Assembly (NCBI GenBank): GCA_003696765.1
Contig: RFFX01000074.1
Location: forward strand, 1-48,575
Source: Zetaproteobacteria bacterium
GTDB taxonomy: Bacteria; Pseudomonadota; Zetaproteobacteria; Mariprofundales; J009
Length of the DNA: 48,575 bases
Reading direction: 5' to 3'
Below, piece after piece: positions 14,827-22,726 of this stretch. The stretch's first letter is position 1; each line of letters begins with the position of its first letter. The notes below the pieces were generated by a model, which was given only the letters and a program-made list of their open reading frames with translations, made no database searches and was not told the DNA's origin. Made by a program: the position numbers and the translations under genes.

Positions 14827-15765
14827 CTACCGGATAGCGAGGCGCTTCATCACCTTCAGGTTGTAGCACCCCTCGTCGTCACGCAGCCGCCCCGCACGCC
14901 AGGCCCCGGCGATCTCGTCGATGGCGTCGGCCACACACTTGCGCGGTCGGAACCCGGTCGCCAGCAGCTTGTCGGAGTTGACCCGGTAGGAGCGGGGATC
15001 GTTGGAACCGGTCACCACGATCTCCGCCGGGATCCGCTCGGCCACCATCTCCGCGATCGAGAGGATCGAGAGGTTCTCGAAGCCGGCATTGTAGATGCCG
15101 CGCAACTCCGGGTGGTCGAGCAGGAAGAGATAGAGGTCGGTGATGTCGTCGATATGGATGTTGGGGCGGGTCTGCCCGCCGCCGAAGACGGTGATCCGCC
15201 CGCGGGCCAGCGCCTGCACGGTCAGCATGTTGACCGAGACGTCGAGCCGCATGCGGGGGGAGAGGCCGCATACCGTCGCCGGCCGGACGATCTGGACCAC
15301 CATGCGATCGGCGTAGCTCAACAGTACCCGTTCGGCGACCATCTTGGTCTTGTTGTACTCCGAGATCGGCGTCAGCGGAACCGTCTCGGTCACCTCCGCC
15401 TCCTGTCGCACGCCGTAGACACTGCCGGAGGAGGCGTAGATGAAGCGCTCCACCCCGCAGCGGACCGCCCGGTCGGCCAGCTGCATGGTGGCCAGCGCCC
15501 CCACCTCCCAGGTCAGCTTGGGATCCAGATCACCGCAGGGGTCGTTGGCCACCGACGCCAAGTGGATGACCGCATCCACCCCGTCGAGCGGTACATCACC
15601 GCTTTGCCGCAGGTCGCACGGCACCACCGTGAGACGGGGGTGCTCCGGCAGATGGTTGCCGAACCAGAGGGCATCGACCACCGTCACCCGATGGCCTGCG
15701 GCGAGCAGTTTGGGGACGAGGACGCTGCCCTTGTAGCCGCATCCTCCGGTGACGAGTATCCGCAT
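14827..15765 (-). CDS. NAD-dependent sugar epimerase (extended SDR)
   Basis: The 312-residue protein starts MRILVTGGCGYKGSVLVPKL, with an intact Rossmann glycine motif. It has IYASSGSVYG and the catalytic YNKTK, and HIDDITDLYLFLLD in the second half. It belongs to the extended SDRs acting on nucleotide sugars, such as UDP-glucose 4-epimerase or ADP-heptose epimerase relatives. Its ATG overlaps the upstream stop by one base (TGATG). The cluster has two SDRs, and only this one has the standard YxxxK. The precise product sugar cannot be read from the sequence. Confidence 0.87.
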   Translation of the reverse strand: MRILVTGGCGYKGSVLVPKLLAAGHRVTVVDALWFGNHLPEHPRLTVVPCDLRQSGDVPLDGVDAVIHLASVANDPCGDLDPKLTWEVGALATMQLADRAVRCGVERFIYASSGSVYGVRQEAEVTETVPLTPISEYNKTKMVAERVLLSYADRMVVQIVRPATVCGLSPRMRLDVSVNMLTVQALARGRITVFGGGQTRPNIHIDDITDLYLFLLDHPELRGIYNAGFENLSILSIAEMVAERIPAEIVVTGSNDPRSYRVNSDKLLATGFRPRKCVADAIDEIAGAWRAGRLRDDEGCYNLKVMKRLAIR

Positions 15766-16973
15766 CAGGCCAGAAGCTCCTTGATCCGCGAGACGAGGTA
15801 TCGGGCGAACGGGACCGCGCAGGTGAAGGCGGGGGAGACCGCGTTGAGCACGTGGAACGAACCCTCATCGCCCTCGAAGCGGAAGTCCATCTCCAACCGG
15901 TTGCGGCGGAGATCGACCAGTTGCGCCCGGATGCCGGGACGCCCCCAGCGGCGGAAGTCGCCCTCGCCCACCCCCGCAAGCATGCGTGAGGCCAAGGCGG
16001 TCAGGCGGCGGCGCGAACATTTGCGCAGCTCCGCGCACGCCAGCCTGCGGAAACCGAACCGGTTGCTGCAGAGAAGGGCGATCTCCCGCCCCACGATGGT
16101 GAGCGCCTCCCCCGGACGGAAGTTCTCCAGCCCGCGGTAGTGCTCGCGCCAGAGGGCGGGCAGTGCGGTCGGGCCGATCTTGCAGCGGCCGCGCACATCG
16201 ACGGTGAAGTGGACGCCGAGGAAGGGGTAATCGAGGTCGGGAACCGGGTAGATATTGGTCCGCACCGGCGCGAACCCCTCTCGGGCGTAGAGGTAGAGCC
16301 CCTTGAAGGGGAGGATGCAGTGGCCTTGGCAGAAGCCGTACTCCCGCGCGATCCGGTCGGCATGGAGGCCGGCGGCGTTGACCACATATCCCGCATCGAA
16401 GGGGCCGCGCGAGGTGTGGATCCTTTTTCCCCGACGGGAAAGAAATGCCGTCTCCAGATGGATGGCCACCCCCGCCGCATCCGCATCCGCGGCGAGTGCC
16501 GCCATCGCCGCCGACGGATCGATGGTGGCGGTCTGCGGGGCATAGAGCGCACACCCCGCGGTGCGTACCCGCGGCTCGACCTCCCGCGCCTCCTGTGGGG
16601 TCAACCGCTCCAGCCGGACCCCGTTGGCCCCCGCCCGCCGCAGCAGCTCCTCCATCACCGGCAGCTCGCCCGCCCCGGCGGCGACGACCAGCTTGCCGCA
16701 GCGGTTGATCTCCAGACCGCGCTCCAGGGCGTAGTCGCTCCACCAGCGGTTCCCCTCCCGGCAGAAGCGCGCCTTGGCGGTATCGGCGCCGTAGTAGAAG
16801 CCGGCGTGCAGCACACCGCTGTTGCGGCCGCTGGCGTGCAGGCCGCATGCGGGCTCCTTCTCGATCACCGCCACGCTGCAGTCGCCGAAGCTCCGCTTCA
16901 GCGCCAGAGCGAGCGCCAGCCCGATCACCCCTCCCCCGACGACGAGGAAATCGACACGCCGGACCCCGCTCAT
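15765..16973 (-). CDS. L-2-hydroxyglutarate oxidase-like FAD enzyme
   Basis: The 402-residue protein begins at the ATG overlapping the upstream stop (ATGA). It has an N-terminal FAD-binding GGGVIG (about 11-16), then ASGRNSGVLHAGFYY, DPSAAMAALAADA and VVNAAGLHAD. These are landmarks of the LhgO/DadA-type FAD oxidoreductase family. LhgO oxidises L-2-hydroxyglutarate at the membrane, but homologues inside polysaccharide clusters may act on a sugar-derived hydroxy acid. The residues HFTVDVRGRCKIGPTALPAL match LhgO well. Its place between a sugar SDR and a nucleotidyltransferase, with overlapping starts and stops, argues for a role in this pathway rather than in general metabolism. Confidence 0.8.
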   Translation of the reverse strand: MSGVRRVDFLVVGGGVIGLALALALKRSFGDCSVAVIEKEPACGLHASGRNSGVLHAGFYYGADTAKARFCREGNRWWSDYALERGLEINRCGKLVVAAGAGELPVMEELLRRAGANGVRLERLTPQEAREVEPRVRTAGCALYAPQTATIDPSAAMAALAADADAAGVAIHLETAFLSRRGKRIHTSRGPFDAGYVVNAAGLHADRIAREYGFCQGHCILPFKGLYLYAREGFAPVRTNIYPVPDLDYPFLGVHFTVDVRGRCKIGPTALPALWREHYRGLENFRPGEALTIVGREIALLCSNRFGFRRLACAELRKCSRRRLTALASRMLAGVGEGDFRRWGRPGIRAQLVDLRRNRLEMDFRFEGDEGSFHVLNAVSPAFTCAVPFARYLVSRIKELLA

Positions 16974-17683
16974 CCGCCCGGAAACTCCCGTTCCGCCTTG
17001 CGCAGGGCATCGATCGTGCCGATGTCCCGCAGGTAGTCGTCGTTGTGGAAGGCCTGCATTCTCCCGAGGAGCTGCGGCAGGAGGTGGCGGCTCAGATCGG
17101 GGCAGGGGACGCCCACGGCGCGGATCCGGTCGAGGATGTCGGGCTCGAACAGATAGACGGCACCGTTGGCCAGGTTCCCCGGCGGATCGGCCACCTTCTC
17201 GTGGAGGGCGGTGACGATGCCGCGCCGGTCCAGCTCGACGATGCCGCAGCTCTGGGGGGTGTCGGTATGGAAGGTCATCATGGTGGCGACCACTCCGGGC
17301 GGACGGGCGCGGTGCGCCCGGACGAACGCCGCCAGATCGAAGCGGGTGAGGTTGTCGGCGTGGGCGACGAGAAAACTCCCACCCCGGCAGAAGTCGGCGT
17401 TGGCCAGGAGGGTGCCCGCCGTCCCCAGCAGCCGCGGCTCGTGGACCAGCTCCACCCGGTCGCGCCAACGGCAGGAGGCGACGTGGTGGACCACCTGATC
17501 GGCGAGGTAGTGGGTGTTGACCCGCACCCGATCGACCCCCTGGTCGAAGAGCAGCCCGAACCAGTAGTCGAGCAGCGGGACACCGTGGATCGGCACCAGA
17601 CACTTCGGAATCCGCTCGGTGATCGGGCGCAGCCGGCTGCCCACCCCCGCCGCCAACAGGAGGGCGCGCAGGCCGCGGCTCAC
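16970..17683 (-). CDS. Sugar-1-phosphate nucleotidyltransferase
   Basis: The 237-residue protein starts at GTG 17683, which overlaps the mutM stop (GTGA). It carries LLLAAGVGSRLRPIT near residues 7-20, PKCLVPIHGVPLLDYW, and AHADNLTRFD. This pattern belongs to NTP-transferase-family pyrophosphorylases such as mannose-1-phosphate or heptose-1-phosphate guanylyltransferases (HddC) and MurU. It lacks the C-terminal left-handed beta-helix of the longer bifunctional types. With HldE-like and GmhA-like proteins nearby it may make an alternative NDP-sugar for the same glycan. Nucleotide and sugar specificity are open. Confidence 0.85.
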   Translation of the reverse strand: MSRGLRALLLAAGVGSRLRPITERIPKCLVPIHGVPLLDYWFGLLFDQGVDRVRVNTHYLADQVVHHVASCRWRDRVELVHEPRLLGTAGTLLANADFCRGGSFLVAHADNLTRFDLAAFVRAHRARPPGVVATMMTFHTDTPQSCGIVELDRRGIVTALHEKVADPPGNLANGAVYLFEPDILDRIRAVGVPCPDLSRHLLPQLLGRMQAFHNDDYLRDIGTIDALRKAEREFPGG

Positions 17684-18525
17684 GCCGGCGCGCCCCGCCC
17701 CGGCGGCTGACAGAGCGGGCAGAGGAAACTGCTGCGCCCCTCCTGCCGGATCCGGACGATCCTTCCCCCACCGCAGCGGGGGCAAGCGCCCCCCTCCCTG
17801 CCGTAACAGCGGAACCGGTGGGCGAAATAGCCCGGCTGGCCGTCGCTGCCGACGAAGTCCCGGATGGTGCTGCCGCCGACGGCGACGGCCTGCGTCAACA
17901 CCGAGCGGATCGCCCCCGCCAGCCGCGCGCACTCCCCGGCATCGAGCGCACCCCCCGGGCGGCGCGGATCGATCCCCGCGGCAAAGAGCGCCTCGTTGGC
18001 GTAGATGTTGCCGATGCCGGCGACGATGCGGCCGTCGAGCAGCAGCGCCTTGATGCTGCGCCTGCGCCCCCGCAACACCTCCTGCAGCCACGTCCCGGTG
18101 AAGGAGCGCTCCAGCGGCTCCGGCCCGAGCCGGCACAGCAGCGGGTGGTCACGCCACCCCTCCTTCCCGACGACCAGATCGACCAGCCCGAAGCGGCGGG
18201 GATCGGCAAAGCTCAAAGCGGCGCCGTCATCGAGATCGACACGCCAGTGCTGATGGGCGGGAGCGCCCCCCCCCGGCGGCAGGATGCGCAGGCAGCCGCT
18301 CATCCCCAGATGGCAGAGCAGGCCTGCGCCGTCGGTCTCCAGCAGCAGGTACTTGGCGCGGCGGCGGACGGCGGTGAAACGGCGGCCGACCAGCCGCTCC
18401 TCCATCCGCTCCGGCCACGGCCGGCGGAGCCGCATCCCGCTGCAATGCACCGCCACGATCCTCCGGCCGGGCAGATGGCGCTGAAGCCCACGGCGCACCG
18501 TCTCGACTTCGGGCAGCTCCGGCAT
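17680..18525 (-). CDS. mutM: Formamidopyrimidine-DNA glycosylase
   Basis: The 281-residue protein begins MPELPEVETVRRGL; Pro2 and Glu3 are the catalytic residues of Fpg. It contains KYLLLETDGAGLLCHLGMSG, the helix-two-turn-helix IVAGIGNIYANEALF, and a C-terminal zinc finger with cysteines in GGACPRC and CPLC. It removes 8-oxoguanine and formamidopyrimidines from DNA. The start at 18525 gives the canonical processed N-terminus, so the longer open frame to 18678 is rejected. It is the first gene of the minus-strand sugar cluster, to which it is only translationally linked by a GTGA overlap. Confidence 0.96.
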   Translation of the reverse strand: MPELPEVETVRRGLQRHLPGRRIVAVHCSGMRLRRPWPERMEERLVGRRFTAVRRRAKYLLLETDGAGLLCHLGMSGCLRILPPGGGAPAHQHWRVDLDDGAALSFADPRRFGLVDLVVGKEGWRDHPLLCRLGPEPLERSFTGTWLQEVLRGRRRSIKALLLDGRIVAGIGNIYANEALFAAGIDPRRPGGALDAGECARLAGAIRSVLTQAVAVGGSTIRDFVGSDGQPGYFAHRFRCYGREGGACPRCGGGRIVRIRQEGRSSFLCPLCQPPGRGAPA

Positions 18526-18608
18526 GGCGCGAAGGTAGCCCGCACGGGAGCGCGGATGCAAGCACGGTTGCCAACGATGCGGCAGAGCGATTATGGTTGC
18601 CGGATGGA

Positions 18609-18769
18609 TGATGGTGTTCTTGCGAAACCACCATTCGCGACCAGGACGGTCGCACATAACCGGAGCTTGCCCAGGCAAGCGCCCCCGTTTCTAGGCCGCG
18701 TGATCGAAAAGCGTACTTCGATCGCCGTCGTGCAAGAGATCCTCGGAGGGAGTTGATGCACCCTGATCA
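18609..18769 (+). mobile_element. Multi-hairpin MITE-like element, copy D (161 bp, perfect 4-bp duplication)
   Basis: Starts TGATGGTGTTCTTGCGAAAC and ends TGCACCCTGATCA. The hairpin order matches the full copies: hairpin 2 arms GCGACC/GGTCGC, hairpin 3 inner arms GCTTGC/GCAAGC, and a hairpin 4 region GATCGAAAAGCGTACTTCGATC. The flanks are TGGA on both sides (18605-18608 and 18770-18773), a perfect tetranucleotide duplication. The final A is also the first base of the ATG of the CNB gene, so that start codon spans the element boundary. Confidence 0.85.
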
Positions 18770-19704
18770 TGGACGGTGCTGATCGGATCCTGACTGGTGA
18801 GCGCTTCCCGCTCCTGGCCACCTTGGACGACGCGGAGCTGGCCGGGTTCCGCCGTGCGGCGCGCCGGATTGCGGTGTGCGCCGGCGAACGGCTGCTGGAG
18901 GAGGAGAAGCGCAACGACGACCTCCACCTCGTCGCCTCCGGCCGGATGGTGGCCCAACGAACCCACCGGGGACGGCAGATCCCGATCGGGTTCATCGGCC
19001 CGGGCGATATCTTCGGCGAGCAATCGCTGCTGCAGGACCGGCGGACCACCGCCTCCATCCACGCCGAATCGGCGGGCGAGGTGTGGCGGGTGCCGGGTCG
19101 GCTGGTCCGGCGGCAATACGACGGCAACGGCCGCTTCCGCCGGGCGGTCGACCTGGTGATGGAACGGCGGATGGTCCACACGGCACTGGCGCTCAATTCG
19201 CTCTTCTCCGTCCTGCCGGCGGAGGTGCGGCAGTCGATGTACCACACAGGAACCATGGTACGCTTTCCCGCGGGGGCGGAGCTGCAGCGTCAGCACGACC
19301 GGGACATCCGCCGCTCCTACCTGCTGCTCGAAGGGGAGGCAGTGGGAAGCATCACCCTCTCCGACCCGCCGGGACGGGTGGTGGAGGTGGCCCGTTTCGG
19401 CCCGGGGGATCAGGTGGGGGAGATCGCGGTACTCGACGTACCGGAGCGGATCATGACGGTGACCGCCCACACCCCGCTGACCACCTTCTGTATCAGCAAC
19501 GAGACCCTCCACACCTTCCGCATGGGCAACATCGACTTCGCCCTCGCTCTCTACGAGAACAGCCGCCGGCTTCTGCAGCGCCAATGCGACCTGCTCGCCG
19601 GGACGACCGGCATCGACCGGGCGCGTAGGATGACCGTCGATCGCCTGGTCCCCTTCGACCGCTACTGCGACCCGCATCAGCGCAAGGCGCACCCCCTCCT
19701 GTGA
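18769..19704 (+). CDS. Protein with two cyclic-nucleotide-binding domains
   Basis: The 311-residue protein has a first CNB domain at about 12-125 (FIGPGDIFGEQSLLQ then RRTTASIHA) and a second at about 150-265 (FGPGDQVGEIAVLD then PERIMTVTA). Both contain the phosphate-binding-cassette pattern of glutamate followed by arginine. There is no DNA-binding or kinase domain; the C-terminal about 45 residues are basic and unassigned. It probably reports cyclic nucleotide levels by protein-protein contact. It overlaps the coiled-coil gene and lies 0.7 kb before a class III adenylyl cyclase on the same strand, so sensor and cyclase likely form one module. Confidence 0.85.
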   Translation: MDGADRILTGERFPLLATLDDAELAGFRRAARRIAVCAGERLLEEEKRNDDLHLVASGRMVAQRTHRGRQIPIGFIGPGDIFGEQSLLQDRRTTASIHAESAGEVWRVPGRLVRRQYDGNGRFRRAVDLVMERRMVHTALALNSLFSVLPAEVRQSMYHTGTMVRFPAGAELQRQHDRDIRRSYLLLEGEAVGSITLSDPPGRVVEVARFGPGDQVGEIAVLDVPERIMTVTAHTPLTTFCISNETLHTFRMGNIDFALALYENSRRLLQRQCDLLAGTTGIDRARRMTVDRLVPFDRYCDPHQRKAHPLL

Positions 19705-20243
19705 CCCCGACGATGGAGCACCCCCACGCGGCGGAGCTGGAGATCCGTCAACTGCGGCGCACCATCGACGCCATGCGCAGCGCGCTGGAGCAGGCCCATG
19801 AGGAGGGGAGGGCGGCGGTGGAGCGGGCGCGCAGGGAGGCGGAGCAGGAGCACAAACAGCTCAAGGCGACCATCGCCGCGCTGCGCGACCGGCTGGAGGA
19901 GTCGGAGGCGGCGCGAAAGGAGGCGGTGGAGGCGGCGCTGCGCGATGCGCGCCGGGAGAACGCCCAGCTCAAGACGACCGTCACCGCGCTGCGGGAGCGG
20001 CTCGAGGCCCAGGCGGTGGAGCAGACCGAGGCGGTGGAGCAGGTGCGCAGGGAGGCGGCGCAGGAGGCGGTACAACTGAAGGAGACGATCACCCGCCAGC
20101 GGCGGGAGATGGAGCGGATGCAACTGGAACACGAGATGGAGCGCGAGCGTTGCGCCCGCGACAAGCGAGACGAGATCACCCAGCTGCAGGAGACGATCCG
20201 GGCGCTGCGCGCCCGCCTCGAGGACCATGCTTCGTTCGACTGA
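19701..20243 (+). CDS. Coiled-coil protein
   Basis: The 180-residue product is almost entirely heptad-like, rich in E, R, Q, A and L from about residue 10 to 175. It carries repeated units around QLKATIAALRDRLE, QLKTTVTALRERLE and QLQETIRALRARLE. Three or four similar segments suggest internal duplication. A GTG at 19701 overlaps the CNB stop (GTGA); the ATG at 19713 is an alternative start. It has no signal peptide and no catalytic motif. Its position between the CNB protein and the adenylyl cyclase suggests a scaffold or oligomerisation partner in the signalling module. Coiled-coil sequence alone carries no specific function. Confidence 0.75.
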   Translation: MTPTMEHPHAAELEIRQLRRTIDAMRSALEQAHEEGRAAVERARREAEQEHKQLKATIAALRDRLEESEAARKEAVEAALRDARRENAQLKTTVTALRERLEAQAVEQTEAVEQVRREAAQEAVQLKETITRQRREMERMQLEHEMERERCARDKRDEITQLQETIRALRARLEDHASFD

Positions 20244-20390
20244 GGAGGAGGCGTTGTCGTCGGGAGGGCTGGGGATGGCCGCCCAAGAGCGAGGCGCCGC
20301 GGCCGCGGAAGGGGGTGGTGCGATGCGCTCGGAAGGAAGCGCGGGAGGCAGACGGCCTCCACGAGCGGGCGAATCGAGGGCGAATCGACC

Positions 20391-22676
20391 ATGACGGCGC
20401 CATCGACGAAGCGGAGGAAACGGCGGCGGAGCCAGAAGGAGCGGCTGCGCCAGCTCGAGGTGCTGCTGAAGATCTCCTCGCTGCTCTCGGCCAAGGAGTC
20501 GCTCGACGACATCCTGGAGACGCTGCTGCAGATCACCAACGAAGAGATCGGTGCCGAGCGCTCCTCGCTCTTCGTCCACGACGACCGCACCGGCGAGCTC
20601 TACTCGCGCGTGGCGCAGGGCAACTACCGGCGGGAGATCCGCATCCTCGACACCAGCGGAGTGGCCGGCCACGTCTTCCAGACCAACGAGGCGATGATCG
20701 TCGACGACGCCTACGACAACGAGTACTTCAACCCCGAGGTCGACCAGCAGACCAACTTCGAGACCCGCTCGATCCTCTGCGTGCCGGTGCGCGACGGCAG
20801 TGGCGAGGTGCTCGGCGTGGCCCAGGCGCTCAACAAGATCGACGGCAAGTTCACCGAAGAGGACAAGGAGTATCTCGAGCTGATGACCGCGCAGGCGGCG
20901 CTGGCGCTGAAGAACTCCCAGTTCGTCGAGCGGATGGAGGAGACCCGCCGTCAGGAGATGGAGTTCCTCGACCTGGTGAGCAAGCTGACCAGCGAGATCG
21001 ACATCGGCGTGCTGCTGCAGAAGGTGATGAGCGAGGCGCGGCGCATGCTCAACGCCGAGCGCTCCACCCTCTTCATGAACGACGAGCAGACCGGTGAGCT
21101 CTGGAGCGAGGTGGGCGAGGGCGAGCACAAGACCGAGATCCGCTTCCCCAACCATCTGGGCATCGCCGGTGCGGTCTTCACCACCGGCGAGAGCGTCAAC
21201 ATCCCCTACGCCTACGCCGACCTGCGCTTCAACCCCGCCTTCGACCGCCAGACCGGCTTCTTCACCCGATCGATCCTCTGCGTGCCGGTGACCAACAAGC
21301 AGGGGAAGATCATCGGCGTCACCCAGGTGCTCAACAAGCGGGGCGGCCCCTTCACCGACGAGGACGAGTCACGGCTGCGCGCCTTCACCGCGCAGATCGC
21401 CATCGGGCTGGAAAACGCCAGCATGTTCAGCAACATCCAGCGGATCAAGAACTACAACGAGAGCATCCTCGCCTCGATGTCCAACGGGGTGCTGACCATC
21501 GACGCCGAGGGTACGGTGGTCACCGCCAACCGCGCGGCGCTGCGCATCCTCAGAACGGAGGAGGCGGAGCTGATCGGGCGCCCGTTCCGGGAGTTCTTCT
21601 GTGGCGGCAACCGCTGGGTGGCCGAACGGATCGAACGGGTGATGCAGACGCGCGAGCAGGAGCTGGCCATGGATCACGAGATCCACTTCGGCGGCGAGGA
21701 GATCTCGGTCAACATGACCATCCTCAACATGATCTCGCCCGACAACGACGAACACGACCTCGGCACCATGGTGGTGATCGAGGACATCAGCGGCGAGAAG
21801 CGGGTGCGGGCCACGATGGCCCGCTACATGGATCCCGGCATCGCCGATCAGATGCTGGCCGGCGGCGAGGACATCATGGGCGGCGCCAGCCGGGTGGCGA
21901 CGGTGCTCTTCTCCGACATCCGCAGCTTCACCACCATCTCCGAACAGCTCGGCCCGCAGGGGACGGTGGCGCTGCTCAACGAGTACTTCACCATCATGGT
22001 CGACATCCTGCAGTCGGAGGAGGGGATGCTCGACAAGTTCATCGGCGACGCACTGATGGCCGCCTTCGGCCTGCCGGTGGCCCACGACGACGACGAGGAC
22101 CGGGCCGTGCGCACGGCGATCAAGATGATCCGGCAACTGGAGCAGTGGAACACCGAGCGCGAAAAGCAAGGGAAGATTCCAATCCACATCGGCATCGGGC
22201 TGAACACCGATGCGGTGGTCTGCGGCAACATCGGATCGCCCAAGCGGATGGACTACACCCTGATCGGCGACGGCGTCAACCTCGCCGCGCGGCTGGAGAG
22301 CGCCTGCAAGCAGTACGCCGCACGCATCCTGATCAGCAGCCACACCTACGCGAAGCTGCACGGGACCTACCGCATGCGCGACGTCGACTCGGTGATCGTC
22401 AAGGGCAAGAGCGAGCCGGTGACCATCTACGAGGTGCTCGATTACCACACCGACGAGAGCTTCCCCAACCTGATGGAGGTGGTCAACTACTTCCGCGAGG
22501 GGCGCAAACACTACCTGGCGCGCAACTGGGACAAGGCGACGGCGCACTTCCGCAAGGCGCTCTCGCTCAATCCGTCGGACCGGTTGTCGCAGATCTACAT
22601 CGACCGCTGCTGCAGGATGAAGGAACAACCGCCGCCGGAGGATTGGGACGGCGTCTGGGTGATGCAGTCGAAATGA
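20391..22676 (+). CDS. GAF-GAF-PAS class III adenylyl cyclase
   Basis: The 761-residue protein has a basic N-terminus, GAF domain 1 (about 37-175), GAF domain 2 (about 195-345), a PAS-like domain (about 354-465) and a class III cyclase domain (about 490-685). Metal-binding aspartates lie in VLFSDIRSF (about 509) and DKFIGDALMAAF (about 552). Substrate and transition-state residues lie in KRMDYTLIGDGVNLAARLE. A TPR-like tail (about 695-745) follows. The order matches cyanobacterial CyaB1-type cyclases, in which GAF domains bind cAMP. It makes cAMP in the cytoplasm, probably read by the CNB protein upstream. Its TGA stop is the first triplet of a repeat fragment. Confidence 0.92.
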   Translation: MTAPSTKRRKRRRSQKERLRQLEVLLKISSLLSAKESLDDILETLLQITNEEIGAERSSLFVHDDRTGELYSRVAQGNYRREIRILDTSGVAGHVFQTNEAMIVDDAYDNEYFNPEVDQQTNFETRSILCVPVRDGSGEVLGVAQALNKIDGKFTEEDKEYLELMTAQAALALKNSQFVERMEETRRQEMEFLDLVSKLTSEIDIGVLLQKVMSEARRMLNAERSTLFMNDEQTGELWSEVGEGEHKTEIRFPNHLGIAGAVFTTGESVNIPYAYADLRFNPAFDRQTGFFTRSILCVPVTNKQGKIIGVTQVLNKRGGPFTDEDESRLRAFTAQIAIGLENASMFSNIQRIKNYNESILASMSNGVLTIDAEGTVVTANRAALRILRTEEAELIGRPFREFFCGGNRWVAERIERVMQTREQELAMDHEIHFGGEEISVNMTILNMISPDNDEHDLGTMVVIEDISGEKRVRATMARYMDPGIADQMLAGGEDIMGGASRVATVLFSDIRSFTTISEQLGPQGTVALLNEYFTIMVDILQSEEGMLDKFIGDALMAAFGLPVAHDDDEDRAVRTAIKMIRQLEQWNTEREKQGKIPIHIGIGLNTDAVVCGNIGSPKRMDYTLIGDGVNLAARLESACKQYAARILISSHTYAKLHGTYRMRDVDSVIVKGKSEPVTIYEVLDYHTDESFPNLMEVVNYFREGRKHYLARNWDKATAHFRKALSLNPSDRLSQIYIDRCCRMKEQPPPEDWDGVWVMQSK

Positions 22677-22720
22677 TGGTTGCGCAAGAAACCATCATTC
22701 GCGACCAGGACGGTCGCACA
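22674..22720 (+). repeat. Multi-hairpin repeat, 5' fragment H
   Basis: TGATGGTTGCGCAAGAAACC followed by ATCAT forms hairpin 1, and GCGACCAGGACGGTCGC forms hairpin 2; modules 3-5 are missing. The first TGA (22674-22676) is the stop codon of the adenylyl cyclase. The fragment fills the gap up to the MltD start region. In-frame ATG codons at 22673 and 22676 inside the hairpin could extend the MltD frame by 18 or 17 residues. Confidence 0.75.
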
Positions 22721-22726
22721 ACCGGC

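Noticed and set aside
12750-14837. 695-codon plus-strand open frame
   Set aside because: It lies antisense to the well-supported hldE and gmhA-like genes and has a proline/histidine/arginine-rich shadow composition.
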